The translations under genes were made by a program, and so were the position numbers. From Alcanivorax sp. S6407 (lineage in GTDB: Bacteria > Pseudomonadota > Gammaproteobacteria > Pseudomonadales > Alcanivoracaceae), in assembly GCF_023016115.1 (NCBI RefSeq), contig NZ_JALKBH010000002.1, positions 830,624 to 894,623 of the forward strand: a DNA stretch of 64,000 nt, written 5' to 3'. Positions 37,663 through 46,562 of this stretch are shown in pieces; position 1 is the stretch's first letter, and each line of letters begins with the position of its first letter. The notes beneath the pieces are model-generated. The model made no database searches, was not told where the DNA came from, and saw nothing but the letters and a program-made list of their open reading frames with translations.

Positions 37663-37824
37663 TTAACAGTGAACAGTGAACAGCGCGCGGTCACGCGTGC
37701 TCTTGATCTTTAACGTATGAGGCCGCGCCCGGAATCCGGGCGCGGCCTCATATGTTTCAAAACCCGAATGCGCTGCACGCGCAACTATTAACTGTTAACT
37801 GTTAACTGTTAACTATTCACTGCC
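37662..37824. repeat. Heptad repeat, AGTTAAC family, inverted pair
   Basis: Left arm AGTTAAC AGTGAAC AGTGAAC AG, right arm AACTATT AACTGTT AACTGTT AACTGTT AACTATT; about 95 bp apart with a two-way terminator in the middle. The right arm runs up to and overlaps the kinase stop region. Confidence 0.9.
37717..37755. terminator. Bidirectional terminator between crbR and crbS
   Basis: ATGAGGCCGCGCCCGG-AAT-CCGGGCGCGGCCTCAT, a 16-bp stem with a 3-base loop, nested inside the AGTTAAC heptad pair. Confidence 0.8.
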
Positions 37825-40800
37825 TCTAACGTTCGCTTAAGCATCGCCTCCGTCAACGGCTTCTGCAGAAAGCCGACTCCCAACTCTTCTGCCTGCTCGC
37901 GGATTTCGGGGCGACGGTCTGCGGTCATCAGGGTGGCGGGGACCACGTCTTCCCAGCAGTCGTCCAGTCCTTCGATGACATCAAAACCGTTTTCATGGTC
38001 CAGTTGATAATCCACCAGTAACAGGTCTGGTGCCGCTGTGCCCTTGGCTTTTTTCTGGGCATCCTCCAGACCACTGGCCGCAATCACTTCACAGCCAAGG
38101 GTGCGCAACGCCTCTACCAGGCTGTCCAGCAGGCCGGCATCGTTATCCACGCAGAACACCCGCATCCCCGCCACGTCACGCTGGGGAGTTTCATCTTCCT
38201 GGGAAAGCATCGGAGGCAGCTCGCCGCTAGCCAGCGGCACGGTGACGCTGAACAAGGTGCCCCTGCCCGGCCAGGAACGCACTGTCAGGGTATGGTGAAG
38301 CAGACGACAGATACGGTCGGCGATCGCCAGCCCCAACCCAAGCCCCTTCACATCCCGGCCGTTCTGCTGGGGCAGGCGCTGAAATTCCTGGAAAATCTGT
38401 TCGTGCTGATCATCCGGGATCCCCGGGCCGGTATCCCACACATCAATACGCACGGCTCCGTTACGACGACGGCAACCAAACAGCACACGCCCGGATTCGG
38501 TATAGCGAATGGCGTTGGACAGCAGGTTCTGTAGCACCCGCCGCAGCAACACTTCATCACTTTCCACAATGCAGGAACTGGAGACCATATGCAGACTGAG
38601 TCCGCTGGCCTGGGCCAACGCGGAAAATTCCTGCCCCAATGGCTCCATCAGCTTCTGCAGACTGAGTGGGTGCACATGTACCGGCATGGCGCCAGTATCC
38701 AGCTTGCTGATCTCCATCAGCGCGGAAATGATCTGTTCCGCCGTCTGCAGTGAGCTGTCGATATGCCCCAGCACATCCACTTCCCGGGCAAAGCCCTGCG
38801 CGTCCTGCTGTCGTAGCTGCTGGCGCAGGGAGGAGGCAAACAACTGGGCGGCGTTCAATGGCTGCATCAAGTCATGCCCCGCCGCCGCAAGGAATCGTGT
38901 CTTGCCTTCATTGGCCTGTGCCAGCTGTACATTCAACTCGGTAAGTTTGCGGGTCCGCTCGGAGACCATATTTTCCAGGTTTTCGTTGATCTGCCTGAGC
39001 GCCAGTTCATCCCGCTTGCGTTCGGTAATATCCATATAGGTACTGACGAAGCCACCGCCCACCATGGGCGTACCACGCACTTCCACCACGATACCAGTGG
39101 GCAGTTCCCGCTCGAATTGGTGGGAATGGCCATCACGCAGCAGCTGCACCCGCTTCTGCACATTGGCATCCATATCCTCACCATCATAAAAGCCCCGCTC
39201 GGCATTGAAGCGGTACACCTCTTCAATGGAACGCCCCAGCCGGATCAGACCATCCGGGTATTCGAACAGTTTTACGTAGGCCTGATTCCAGGCCACCACC
39301 TGCATGTTGCGATCCACCACACAGATCCCCTGGGCGATGGTTTCAATGGTGGTACGGAGCAGTTGGTGGTTGAACTGGATCAGTTCGGAGGCCTCATCCA
39401 TCATCCGCACCACATCATCGTGGCGGCTGTTCTGTTTGCGCAGCAGCGAACTCATCACGATACGGGCGGTGGAGGCCCCCATGGCCCCGGAAAGCAACCG
39501 CTCCACGTAGCGGACCAGATGCAACGGGGCTGGTAGATCCAGGTCCTCGGCCACATGGCGGCGGCGCATGTAATCAAAGAACAAGGGTTCCGCACGGGGA
39601 TTGCCCAAGCCACGCCGGCACACTTCCAGCAATTCTGCCGTGGTAATGGACGGATGCCCCATGCCTTCCCGCCACCAGTCCGTGGGCATGTCCACAAAAC
39701 GGGCTGCCTGGGCTTCATCCAGCGCATCATGACGGGCGCGGCGGGAGAAATAGATGAACGCCGCCAGGTTCAGGCTCACCGACCAGAATACCCCGTGGGT
39801 GAGCGGTTCCAGCCCTTCGATGCCGAACATGGCATGGGGGCGCAACAGGCCAAGCCCAAGCAAGCCGTCGCTGTTCAGGGTACTGACCCAGTCCACCGGC
39901 AGCATCACAGGCATCAACAGGCAGTAAAACCACAATACAAAGCCCACCGCCAGACCAGCAAAGGCTCCCTGCTTGTGACCGTTGCGCCAGTACAGTGCCC
40001 CCAGCAGGGCTGGCGAAAACTGCGCCACGGCGGCAAAGGAGAGCAGACCAATACTGGCCAACCCATCAAAACGATCGATCAGGGTGTGAAAGGCGAACGC
40101 CAGCCCCAGCAATACCAGAATGCTGGCGCGGCGCAGAAAGCGCAGCTGCCGTCCCAGATCGGAAAGCTGATCCTTTTCATGCAGACGGGACTGCAGCCAC
40201 ATGGGCAACAGCACTTCGTTGGTCAGCATGATGGCCAGCGCCATGGTCGACACAATCACCATGCCGGTGGCCGCCGCAATGCCGCCGATGAACGACAACA
40301 CCAGCATGGTGGAGTTTTCCTGCGCCATGGGTAGGGACAACATGTAGGTATCCGCCTGGCCCAACAGATAGGGCTGGGTGAGCACCCCGCTGACCACAAT
40401 CGGCAGCACAAAGATGGCGAACATCAACAGGTACAGCGGCAACACCCAACGACTATTACGCAGGTGTCGCAAGTCGTTGTTTTCCACCATACCGGCATGG
40501 AACTGCCGGGGCAGGCAAAGAATTGCCACCATGGACAACAGCAACGCGGTCACGAAGCTTTGCGAGAACAGGGTCGGCTCAAAGGTCTGCATCACTTCAG
40601 GTCGGGCCGCCAGGCTTTGCCAAAGATCCACCGGGCCATCGAAAATGCCGAACAGGCAGTAAAGCCCCAGCATCACAAACGCCACCAGCTTGATGAAGGA
40701 CTCAAAGCTCACCGCCAGCATCAACCCGGACTGGTGCTCGCTGGTATCAATATGACGGGTGCCGAACAGCAGCGTGAACAACGCCATCAGCGCCGCCACC

Positions 40801-41279
40801 ACCAGGGCGGTATCGAACGACGTCTCTCCGGTTTCCTGCAGCACATAATCGAAAGACAAGGTCACGGCCTTGAGCTGCAGGGCGATGTAGGGCAGCACCC
40901 CGACCACCGCCACCAGGGTAACCAGCACCGCCAGGCGGCGGGACTTGCCATAGCGGGCGGCAAGAAAGTCAGCAATGGAGGTGATGTTCTGCTGCTGTGT
41001 CACCGATACCATCTTGTAGATCAGCGAACCGCCCAGCAGCACAGTAATGATGGGGCCAAGATAGATAGGCAGGTAATTCCAGCCGCTCTGGGCGGCCTCG
41101 CCCACCGCCCCGAAAAAAGTCCAGGAGGTGCAATACACGCCCAGCCCGAGGCTGTACACCCAGGCATTCTGATAGGTTTTTCTGCCTTCTCTTGCCGCCC
41201 GGTCACCCAGCCAGGCGATGACAAACAGCACCAGCACGTAACACAGCGCCAGGCCGCTCAACTCCCACAAAGAAAACAC
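37809..41279 (-). CDS. crbS: Hybrid sensor kinase with Na+/solute symporter domain, CrbS/MxtR-like
   Basis: 1156 residues. The first about 560 residues are a sodium:solute symporter-type membrane domain with about 13 helices (VYSLGLGVYCTSWTFFGAVG, GWNYLPIYLGPIITVLLGGS). Then a PAS domain (GICVVDRNMQVVAWNQAYVK, about 650), a HisKA box with His802 (AAGHDLMQPLNAAQLFASSL), a HATPase (NAIRYTESGRVLFGC, DTGPGIPDD, GLGLGLAIADRI), and a C-terminal receiver with Asp1090 (LLLVDYQLDHENG). This transporter-kinase fusion is known from CrbS and CbrA; it senses or couples to substrate flux, acetate in the Crb system. Confidence 0.9.
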   Translation of the reverse strand: MFSLWELSGLALCYVLVLFVIAWLGDRAAREGRKTYQNAWVYSLGLGVYCTSWTFFGAVGEAAQSGWNYLPIYLGPIITVLLGGSLIYKMVSVTQQQNITSIADFLAARYGKSRRLAVLVTLVAVVGVLPYIALQLKAVTLSFDYVLQETGETSFDTALVVAALMALFTLLFGTRHIDTSEHQSGLMLAVSFESFIKLVAFVMLGLYCLFGIFDGPVDLWQSLAARPEVMQTFEPTLFSQSFVTALLLSMVAILCLPRQFHAGMVENNDLRHLRNSRWVLPLYLLMFAIFVLPIVVSGVLTQPYLLGQADTYMLSLPMAQENSTMLVLSFIGGIAAATGMVIVSTMALAIMLTNEVLLPMWLQSRLHEKDQLSDLGRQLRFLRRASILVLLGLAFAFHTLIDRFDGLASIGLLSFAAVAQFSPALLGALYWRNGHKQGAFAGLAVGFVLWFYCLLMPVMLPVDWVSTLNSDGLLGLGLLRPHAMFGIEGLEPLTHGVFWSVSLNLAAFIYFSRRARHDALDEAQAARFVDMPTDWWREGMGHPSITTAELLEVCRRGLGNPRAEPLFFDYMRRRHVAEDLDLPAPLHLVRYVERLLSGAMGASTARIVMSSLLRKQNSRHDDVVRMMDEASELIQFNHQLLRTTIETIAQGICVVDRNMQVVAWNQAYVKLFEYPDGLIRLGRSIEEVYRFNAERGFYDGEDMDANVQKRVQLLRDGHSHQFERELPTGIVVEVRGTPMVGGGFVSTYMDITERKRDELALRQINENLENMVSERTRKLTELNVQLAQANEGKTRFLAAAGHDLMQPLNAAQLFASSLRQQLRQQDAQGFAREVDVLGHIDSSLQTAEQIISALMEISKLDTGAMPVHVHPLSLQKLMEPLGQEFSALAQASGLSLHMVSSSCIVESDEVLLRRVLQNLLSNAIRYTESGRVLFGCRRRNGAVRIDVWDTGPGIPDDQHEQIFQEFQRLPQQNGRDVKGLGLGLAIADRICRLLHHTLTVRSWPGRGTLFSVTVPLASGELPPMLSQEDETPQRDVAGMRVFCVDNDAGLLDSLVEALRTLGCEVIAASGLEDAQKKAKGTAAPDLLLVDYQLDHENGFDVIEGLDDCWEDVVPATLMTADRRPEIREQAEELGVGFLQKPLTEAMLKRTLEAVNS

Positions 41280-41354
41280 GGCAGCTCCCGATTCTTATTC
41301 GCCTTGTCAGGATCTTCGCGTGATGCCTGTTCCGTGAAGCCTGAATGCCTCCCT

Positions 41355-41570
41355 TTATACCAGAGCCCCGCTAAAACGCAGCACTACCGCCACCAGCAAA
41401 AGTGCGAGACCGGCGCGCTGCAACTTGAACTCACGTACATCCATTGCCATGCCCTTACGCCAGAACATCAGCACCCCACGGGCATCACCGGTACGGCGCC
41501 AGTAGCTCAGGTAACTGAACGCGACGATAGCCAGGCCGGCCAACAGCAGAATCTGTTCCGCAATTTGCAT
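41355..41570 (-). CDS. Small membrane protein of the acetate-switch cluster
   Basis: 71 residues, two hydrophobic segments (AEQILLLAGLAIVAFSYLSY and LQRAGLALLLVAVVLRFSG) with a basic middle (WRRTGDARGVLMFWRKG). It lies between the kinase and the exonuclease on the same strand, with short spacers, so it is likely co-transcribed. No family recognised. Confidence 0.65.
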   Translation of the reverse strand: MQIAEQILLLAGLAIVAFSYLSYWRRTGDARGVLMFWRKGMAMDVREFKLQRAGLALLLVAVVLRFSGALV

Positions 41571-41589
41571 GATGTCTCTCCCTTGTCCG

Positions 41590-42231
41590 TTATTGATTCA
41601 GGGTGGGCCGTTGCAGCTGCAGGTACATCAGGGCCGCAGTCACGGCATCTCCGCGGGCACTGTGGCGCGCCATCATCGGCACCTGCAGATTCTTCGCCAT
41701 GGCCTCGAAGCGCAAGTCCGGTTCGATATCCGGCTGCCAGTAGCGCATCTTCTTCTGGTACAGAGCTGACAGCTCAATGGTCGCATTGGGCAGGTCAAAG
41801 CCCAGCAACGGTCGCAGGTAGCGATTGATCATGGCCACGTCGAAATCGATACACCAGCCCACCACCGGACGGTTTCCGATAAAAGCCAGCAGGGACTCCA
41901 GGGTTTCCGCCACTTCTTCCCCTTCATCCAGATCCACCGGACGCAACCGGTGGATGGTAATGGATTCACTGGTCAGGCTGGCGGGGGCCTGGAAATGGAC
42001 ATCCATACTTTCACTGTTGCACACCCGTCCCCCGCGCACCGGCACGGCGGCAATGGACACCAGCTCCGCATGACGACTGTCCAGACCGGTGGTTTCGCAA
42101 TCCAGCGCCACCACATCCTTGCCCTCATAGGGCAGGAAAAGATGCCCATAAGGGCCATGGGCATGGCGATATCGATCGGCATAGCGCCGCAACTGTCTGA
42201 GCACGTTTTTCACTCCCAATGGCAATGCCAT
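41590..42231 (-). CDS. DnaQ-like 3'-5' exonuclease
   Basis: 213 residues with the DEDDh exonuclease signature: ALDCETTGLD (Exo I), WCIDFDVAMINRY (Exo II) and HSARGDAVTAALM (Exo III His/Asp). The N-terminus VLRQLRRYADRYRHA is an extra helix. The ATG with GAGGAC upstream begins 4 bases after the DUF294 gene stop. The pairing of this exonuclease with DUF294 proteins and VC_2705-type symporters is a recurrent gene order; its role in acetate use is unknown. Confidence 0.87.
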   Translation of the reverse strand: MALPLGVKNVLRQLRRYADRYRHAHGPYGHLFLPYEGKDVVALDCETTGLDSRHAELVSIAAVPVRGGRVCNSESMDVHFQAPASLTSESITIHRLRPVDLDEGEEVAETLESLLAFIGNRPVVGWCIDFDVAMINRYLRPLLGFDLPNATIELSALYQKKMRYWQPDIEPDLRFEAMAKNLQVPMMARHSARGDAVTAALMYLQLQRPTLNQ

Positions 42232-42235
42232 GTCC

Positions 42236-44047
42236 TCAGTATTCCAGGTGGAACCGGCGGGACAGGCGCTGCTTGAAATCACTGACCAGATGCAGGGCAT
42301 CACGAAGCAGGTCTCGCTCCAGTGACGACAACTTCTGCACCACGATATGGTTGCCGGGAATGTTCATGGCATCCCCATGCAGATTTTCCAGCTGGTGGTT
42401 GAGCCGCAGCTCGCTGAACAATTCCATGGCCTCGCCAAGATCTTCTGCAAAACTGGCTTCCATTGCGCCGGCAGCGACCAGCTTCTCCAGCCGTGCCAGG
42501 GTGGAGGTTTCCTCAATGCGACATTGCAACGCCATGGCTCGCACCCCATGCACCAGCGGGAACAGAGCGCCCTTCTTGATGTCGATGCCATGCTGCGGTT
42601 TCTTCAGGGAACCGAACAGATTCAGGGGCGTGGCAAACTGCAGGATGGGCCGGGCGAAATGACGCAGGAACACCTCGTCATCACTGCAACGATCAAACAG
42701 GGTCTGGCGAAGTTCATCGAGGAGATGGGAACTGCCAGCCACGCAGTGCGCATCCACCAGGGTAGTGATATGAATCATGCCTTCGCCACCGGCATCTCCT
42801 GCCCAGTCATAGATACGCTCGCGCCACTGGCTCTGGGTGCCAACCCAGTCAGGGTTGGACACCATGATCTTGCCCGGGCAGGGTGGATACCCCAGCGTCA
42901 ACAGCGTCTCGGTGAACTGATTGGCGTCGTGCTGACAGCGAGGCCAATCCTGATGATCCCCGAGGATAAAACCATTGTCCTGATCGGTCTTGAGGATCTG
43001 CTCGCCGCGCCCTTCGCTACCCATGACGATCAGGGCCGCAGAGTGTTGCTCAGCCGGGATGACCATCTCGAAGGCCTTGGCCATGATGCGCCCATTCAGG
43101 GCCGCCAGCAGATCCATGGCAAACCGCATCTTCACGCCCTGGGCCATCAATGCCTGCACCAGTTCCGGCAGGCGTTCGCTGGCCAGTCGCAGGGCTTCCA
43201 GATCGTCCGCCTTTTCGATTTCCAGCCCCACCACGTAGGAACGACTGGAGAAGAAACTGAGCACGTCGGTGAGTTCCACCACCCCGACAGCGCGACCGTG
43301 GGCCATGACCACTACCCGCGCCACCTTGTGACGGGTCATCAGTGTCAGCGCGGTGAACAGATAATCTTCCGGCAGTGCGGTGACCAGACGGGTTTCCGCC
43401 ACATGGGAAAGCGGATCCTCTGCACTGCGCCCATCCATCACCAGCGCGGTGAGCAGATCAGTCTTGGTGACAATAGCGAACTGCCCATCCATCTCGATCA
43501 GCACGCTATCCACGCCATTGCGCTTTAGCAACTCCACGGCATCACGCAGGCTGGCACCGGCAGACATAATCATGGGTTCGCGCATGCATTGCTCTACACG
43601 GGCCAGCATGAAACCGGCCAGTGTCACCCCACCTTCGCGACGCTCCGCCAGACGCTGGGATTTTTCGGCCAGTGTCTGACGAAAATAGCGACCAAACTCG
43701 TCGTCGTTATCGCACAGCTCCAGAAACAACTTGGCGGGGATCAGATGACAAAGGGTCTGCTCCTCACAGCGAAAGCGGTAACGACTCTTGCCATTGAGCA
43801 CACTGATGGCACCGAACAGATCACCGGCTGCATACACCCCCACCTGGCTGCGACCATCCGGCGCATTCACATCCAGCTCGGCGACGCTTCCCTTGTGCAC
43901 AACATAAACATGATCACTGGGGCTGGCCGCATCGAGGATGATGTCACCCTTTTCAAAGTACGCCAGATCCATGCCCTGATTGAGACGATGACGGGACGCC
44001 TCGCTGAGCAGGGTAAAGGGGTAGTGATTGAGTTCCTGTTCGATCAT
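42236..44047 (-). CDS. cNMP-binding / CBS / DUF294 nucleotidyltransferase-like protein
   Basis: 603 residues. Cyclic-nucleotide-binding fold at about 15-125 (FEKGDIILDAASPSDHVYVV, GVYAAGDLFGAISVLNG), two CBS motifs at about 155-275 (SLRDAVELLKRNGVDSVLIE, LMTRHKVARVVVMAHGRAVG), and a DUF294 nucleotidyltransferase core near 345 (VMGSEGRGEQILKTDQDNGF, the GSxGR and DxD residues), then a helical C-terminus. Probably a nucleotide-responsive regulator of the symporter. Upstream on the same strand is the symporter operon, separated by a terminator and a heptad array. Confidence 0.87.
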   Translation of the reverse strand: MIEQELNHYPFTLLSEASRHRLNQGMDLAYFEKGDIILDAASPSDHVYVVHKGSVAELDVNAPDGRSQVGVYAAGDLFGAISVLNGKSRYRFRCEEQTLCHLIPAKLFLELCDNDDEFGRYFRQTLAEKSQRLAERREGGVTLAGFMLARVEQCMREPMIMSAGASLRDAVELLKRNGVDSVLIEMDGQFAIVTKTDLLTALVMDGRSAEDPLSHVAETRLVTALPEDYLFTALTLMTRHKVARVVVMAHGRAVGVVELTDVLSFFSSRSYVVGLEIEKADDLEALRLASERLPELVQALMAQGVKMRFAMDLLAALNGRIMAKAFEMVIPAEQHSAALIVMGSEGRGEQILKTDQDNGFILGDHQDWPRCQHDANQFTETLLTLGYPPCPGKIMVSNPDWVGTQSQWRERIYDWAGDAGGEGMIHITTLVDAHCVAGSSHLLDELRQTLFDRCSDDEVFLRHFARPILQFATPLNLFGSLKKPQHGIDIKKGALFPLVHGVRAMALQCRIEETSTLARLEKLVAAGAMEASFAEDLGEAMELFSELRLNHQLENLHGDAMNIPGNHIVVQKLSSLERDLLRDALHLVSDFKQRLSRRFHLEY

Positions 44048-44056
44048 CTGGTTAAA

Positions 44057-44212
44057 CCCAGTTGAAAGTTAAAAGTTGAAAGTTAAAAAGCACGACAGGT
44101 GGCGGTGATTCTTTTAACTCTTTGCCCGCGCCACACCGGAATCGCAGTCTCAGGCGACACACCCCCTGATGCTTGATTGCGTTTTAACTTTCAACTTTGA
44201 ACTTTAAACTCT
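44057..44212. repeat. Heptad repeat, AGTTGAA family, inverted pair
   Basis: Left arm AGTTGAA AGTTAAA AGTTGAA AGTTAAA, right arm TTTAACT TTCAACT TTGAACT TTAAACT; about 95 bp of unrelated DNA between. The same heptamer type occurs at 63360. Confidence 0.92.
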
Positions 44213-44213
44213 G

Positions 44214-44252
44214 AGAAAAAAGCCGGCATGAATGATTTATTCATACCGGCCA
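44214..44252 (-). terminator. Symporter operon terminator
   Basis: Minus strand: GCCGGTATGAAT-AAATC-ATTCATGCCGGC followed by TTTTTTCTC. Confidence 0.88.
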
Positions 44253-44272
44253 GCTCTCCCTTTTTCTACATC

Positions 44273-46069
44273 TTAGTGTGCGTGAGCTTCACCGGCACCG
44301 CGGGGGATACGAATATCTTCCACGATATGCTGGATATGTTCCGGCGGCGGAGCGGTAACATGGGACACCGCAAAGGCCACGATGAAGTTGAACAGCATAC
44401 CCAGGGTACCAATGCCTTCCGGAGACACACCGAACCACCAGTGTTCTGCATTGTTCAGCTCCGGAGAGACGAACTTGAAGAACACGATGTAGCTGAAGGT
44501 GAAGATCAGACCGACCAGCATGCCGGAGATAGCACCTTCCTTGTTCATGCGCTTGTAGAAGATACCCATCAGGATCACCGGGAAGAAGCTTGCTGCAGCG
44601 AGACCGAAGGCAAAGGCCACCACCTGTGCAACAAACCCTGGTGGATTAATCCCGAAGTAGCCGGCGATACAGATCGCCACCACAGCAGCACCACGCGCCG
44701 CCAGCAACTCCTGCTTTTCATTGATATCCGGCTTCAGGGTCTTCTTCAGCAAGTCATGGGAAATGGCACTGGAAATTACCAGCAACAGACCCGCAGCGGT
44801 GGACAATGCTGCCGCCACACCACCGGCGGCGACCAGAGCAATCACCCAGGCAGGCAGATTACCGATTTCCGGGTTAGCCAGAACGATGATGTCACGGTCG
44901 ATATATACCTCGGAGGCATTTTCGGTCGGCGCGTTGGTCAGCACACGCTCGCCGTAGCTGCCGGAGGCTTCTTCACGGCTGCCGGCAAAGGTCGGCTTGC
45001 CTTCGAAGGGTGCACCCGCGCGCATCTGCACAGCACCATCGCCATTCTTGTCCACCCAGCCGATCAACCCGGAGTTTTCCCAGTTATAGAACCAGTCGGG
45101 CAGTTCGCTGTACTGGGTTTCATTCACGGTATCGATCAGGTTGAGACGGGCAAAAGCGCCCACTGCCGGAGCAGAGGTGTACAGCAGAGCGATGAAGAAC
45201 AGCGCCCAGCCAGCACTGATACGGGCATCCTTCACACGCGGCACGGTGAAGAAACGCACGATCACGTGGGGCAGACCTGCAGTACCACACATCAGGGCGG
45301 CCGCGATAAAGAACACATCAATGGTGGACTTGGAGCCCTCGGTGTACTCGGTAAAGCCAAGATCGGTGACAACCTGATCCAGCTTCTGCAACAGGTAGAC
45401 CCCGCTGTCATTGCCGGCGGCATCAAGCACCGTACCCCCGAACCCGGTTTGCGGCAGCACGTGGCCGGTCATCATGATGGACAGGAACACCGCCGGCACC
45501 AGGAAGGCAAAGATCAGCACACAGTACTGCGCCACCTGGGTATAGGTAATGCCCTTCATACCACCGAGAACGGCGTAGAAGAAAACGATCGCCATACCAA
45601 TGACCACACCGGTGTTCACATCCACTTCCAGGAAGCGGGCGAACACGATACCGGTACCACGCATCTGACCAGCCACATAAGTGAACGAGACAAAGATCAC
45701 GCAGATTACCGCCACGGTACGCGCGACACTGGAATAGTAACGATCACCAATGAAATCCGGCACGGTAAACTTGCCGAACTTGCGCAGATACGGTGCCAGC
45801 AACATGGCCAGCAACACATACCCCCCGGTCCAGCCCATCAGATACACCGACGCATCGTAACCGGCATAGGCGATGATGCCCGCCATGGAAATGAAGGACG
45901 CCGCTGACATCCAGTCAGCCGCCGTGGCTGCGCCGTTGGCAAGAGGAGATACCCCACCGCCTGCAACGTAGAAATCCTTGGTGGAACCGGCCCGCGTCCA
46001 GATAGCGATGCCGATATACAGGGCAAAGGAGCCGCCCACAAACAAATAGGTAAGGGTTTGAATATCCAT
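44273..46069 (-). CDS. Na+/acetate symporter, ActP-like (VC_2705 subfamily)
   Basis: 598 residues, about 13 membrane helices, solute:sodium symporter family (STKDFYVAGGGVSPLANGAA, ADWMSAASFISMAGIIAYAG, GYVLLAMLLAPYLRKFGKFT). A long periplasmic insert around residues 310-400 and a His-rich end (GEAHAH) fit the VC_2705 branch, which works with a small subunit, encoded just upstream here. Probable substrate is acetate or a related short acid, by association with the CrbS/CrbR genes. Confidence 0.9.
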   Translation of the reverse strand: MDIQTLTYLFVGGSFALYIGIAIWTRAGSTKDFYVAGGGVSPLANGAATAADWMSAASFISMAGIIAYAGYDASVYLMGWTGGYVLLAMLLAPYLRKFGKFTVPDFIGDRYYSSVARTVAVICVIFVSFTYVAGQMRGTGIVFARFLEVDVNTGVVIGMAIVFFYAVLGGMKGITYTQVAQYCVLIFAFLVPAVFLSIMMTGHVLPQTGFGGTVLDAAGNDSGVYLLQKLDQVVTDLGFTEYTEGSKSTIDVFFIAAALMCGTAGLPHVIVRFFTVPRVKDARISAGWALFFIALLYTSAPAVGAFARLNLIDTVNETQYSELPDWFYNWENSGLIGWVDKNGDGAVQMRAGAPFEGKPTFAGSREEASGSYGERVLTNAPTENASEVYIDRDIIVLANPEIGNLPAWVIALVAAGGVAAALSTAAGLLLVISSAISHDLLKKTLKPDINEKQELLAARGAAVVAICIAGYFGINPPGFVAQVVAFAFGLAAASFFPVILMGIFYKRMNKEGAISGMLVGLIFTFSYIVFFKFVSPELNNAEHWWFGVSPEGIGTLGMLFNFIVAFAVSHVTAPPPEHIQHIVEDIRIPRGAGEAHAH

Positions 46070-46082
46070 ACGGCCTCCCAGC

Positions 46083-46340
46083 TCAGTCTTCGTGGACGTC
46101 GAACTTGCGGTCCAGCTTGTTCATGGAATGCGCGTACATGATGATCAGTACCAGGAACGCATAGATCGCGCCCTGTTGTGCAAACCAGAAACCGAGCTTG
46201 AAACCGAACAGGTTAATCTGATTGAGTTCGTCCACCAGCAAAATGCCGCAGCCATAAGAGACTACGAACCAGATAGCCAGGTAGGTCAGAATCAATCGCA
46301 GGTTGGCGGCCCAATATGCACGGGCGTTTTCTTCTTTCAT
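46083..46340 (-). CDS. Symporter small subunit (DUF4212 family)
   Basis: 85 residues with two membrane helices and the family motif RAYWAANLRLILTYLAIWFV. It begins at the ATG preceded by AGAGGGACGAG; a longer upstream frame is not supported. Translated immediately before the large symporter subunit with a 13-bp gap. A GACTAAAGTC box lies about 95 bp upstream. Confidence 0.9.
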   Translation of the reverse strand: MKEENARAYWAANLRLILTYLAIWFVVSYGCGILLVDELNQINLFGFKLGFWFAQQGAIYAFLVLIIMYAHSMNKLDRKFDVHED

Positions 46341-46434
46341 TACTCGTCCCTCTGCGTCCTCGTTACAAGTGCCCTTCTCCTCAGGAGATCGGGCTTGTAT
46401 CAAGACTAGCCAAAGGGCGCCGGGGGCACAGTAT

Positions 46435-46444
46435 GACTTTAGTC
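46435..46444. promoter_or_regulatory. Candidate CrbR/ErdR box upstream of symporter operon
   Basis: Minus strand TTCGACTAAAGTCATAC; core GACTAAAGTC is a near-palindrome. One mismatch from the box upstream of the DcaP-like porin at 36577. Confidence 0.55.
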
Positions 46445-46562
46445 GAAGGGGTTTTCGTTACCTGAAGGGTGATGCAGACAACTGCACAGGAAAGGAAAAT
46501 CCAGTAGCATAGAACTTCTGGTCAGGATCGGCCTTAAACAAAGAACAATACTGGATGTATCG

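Noticed and set aside
37662-37824. CRISPR array
   Set aside because: Repeats are 7 bp, degenerate and contiguous, with no unique spacers between equal repeats and no cas genes.
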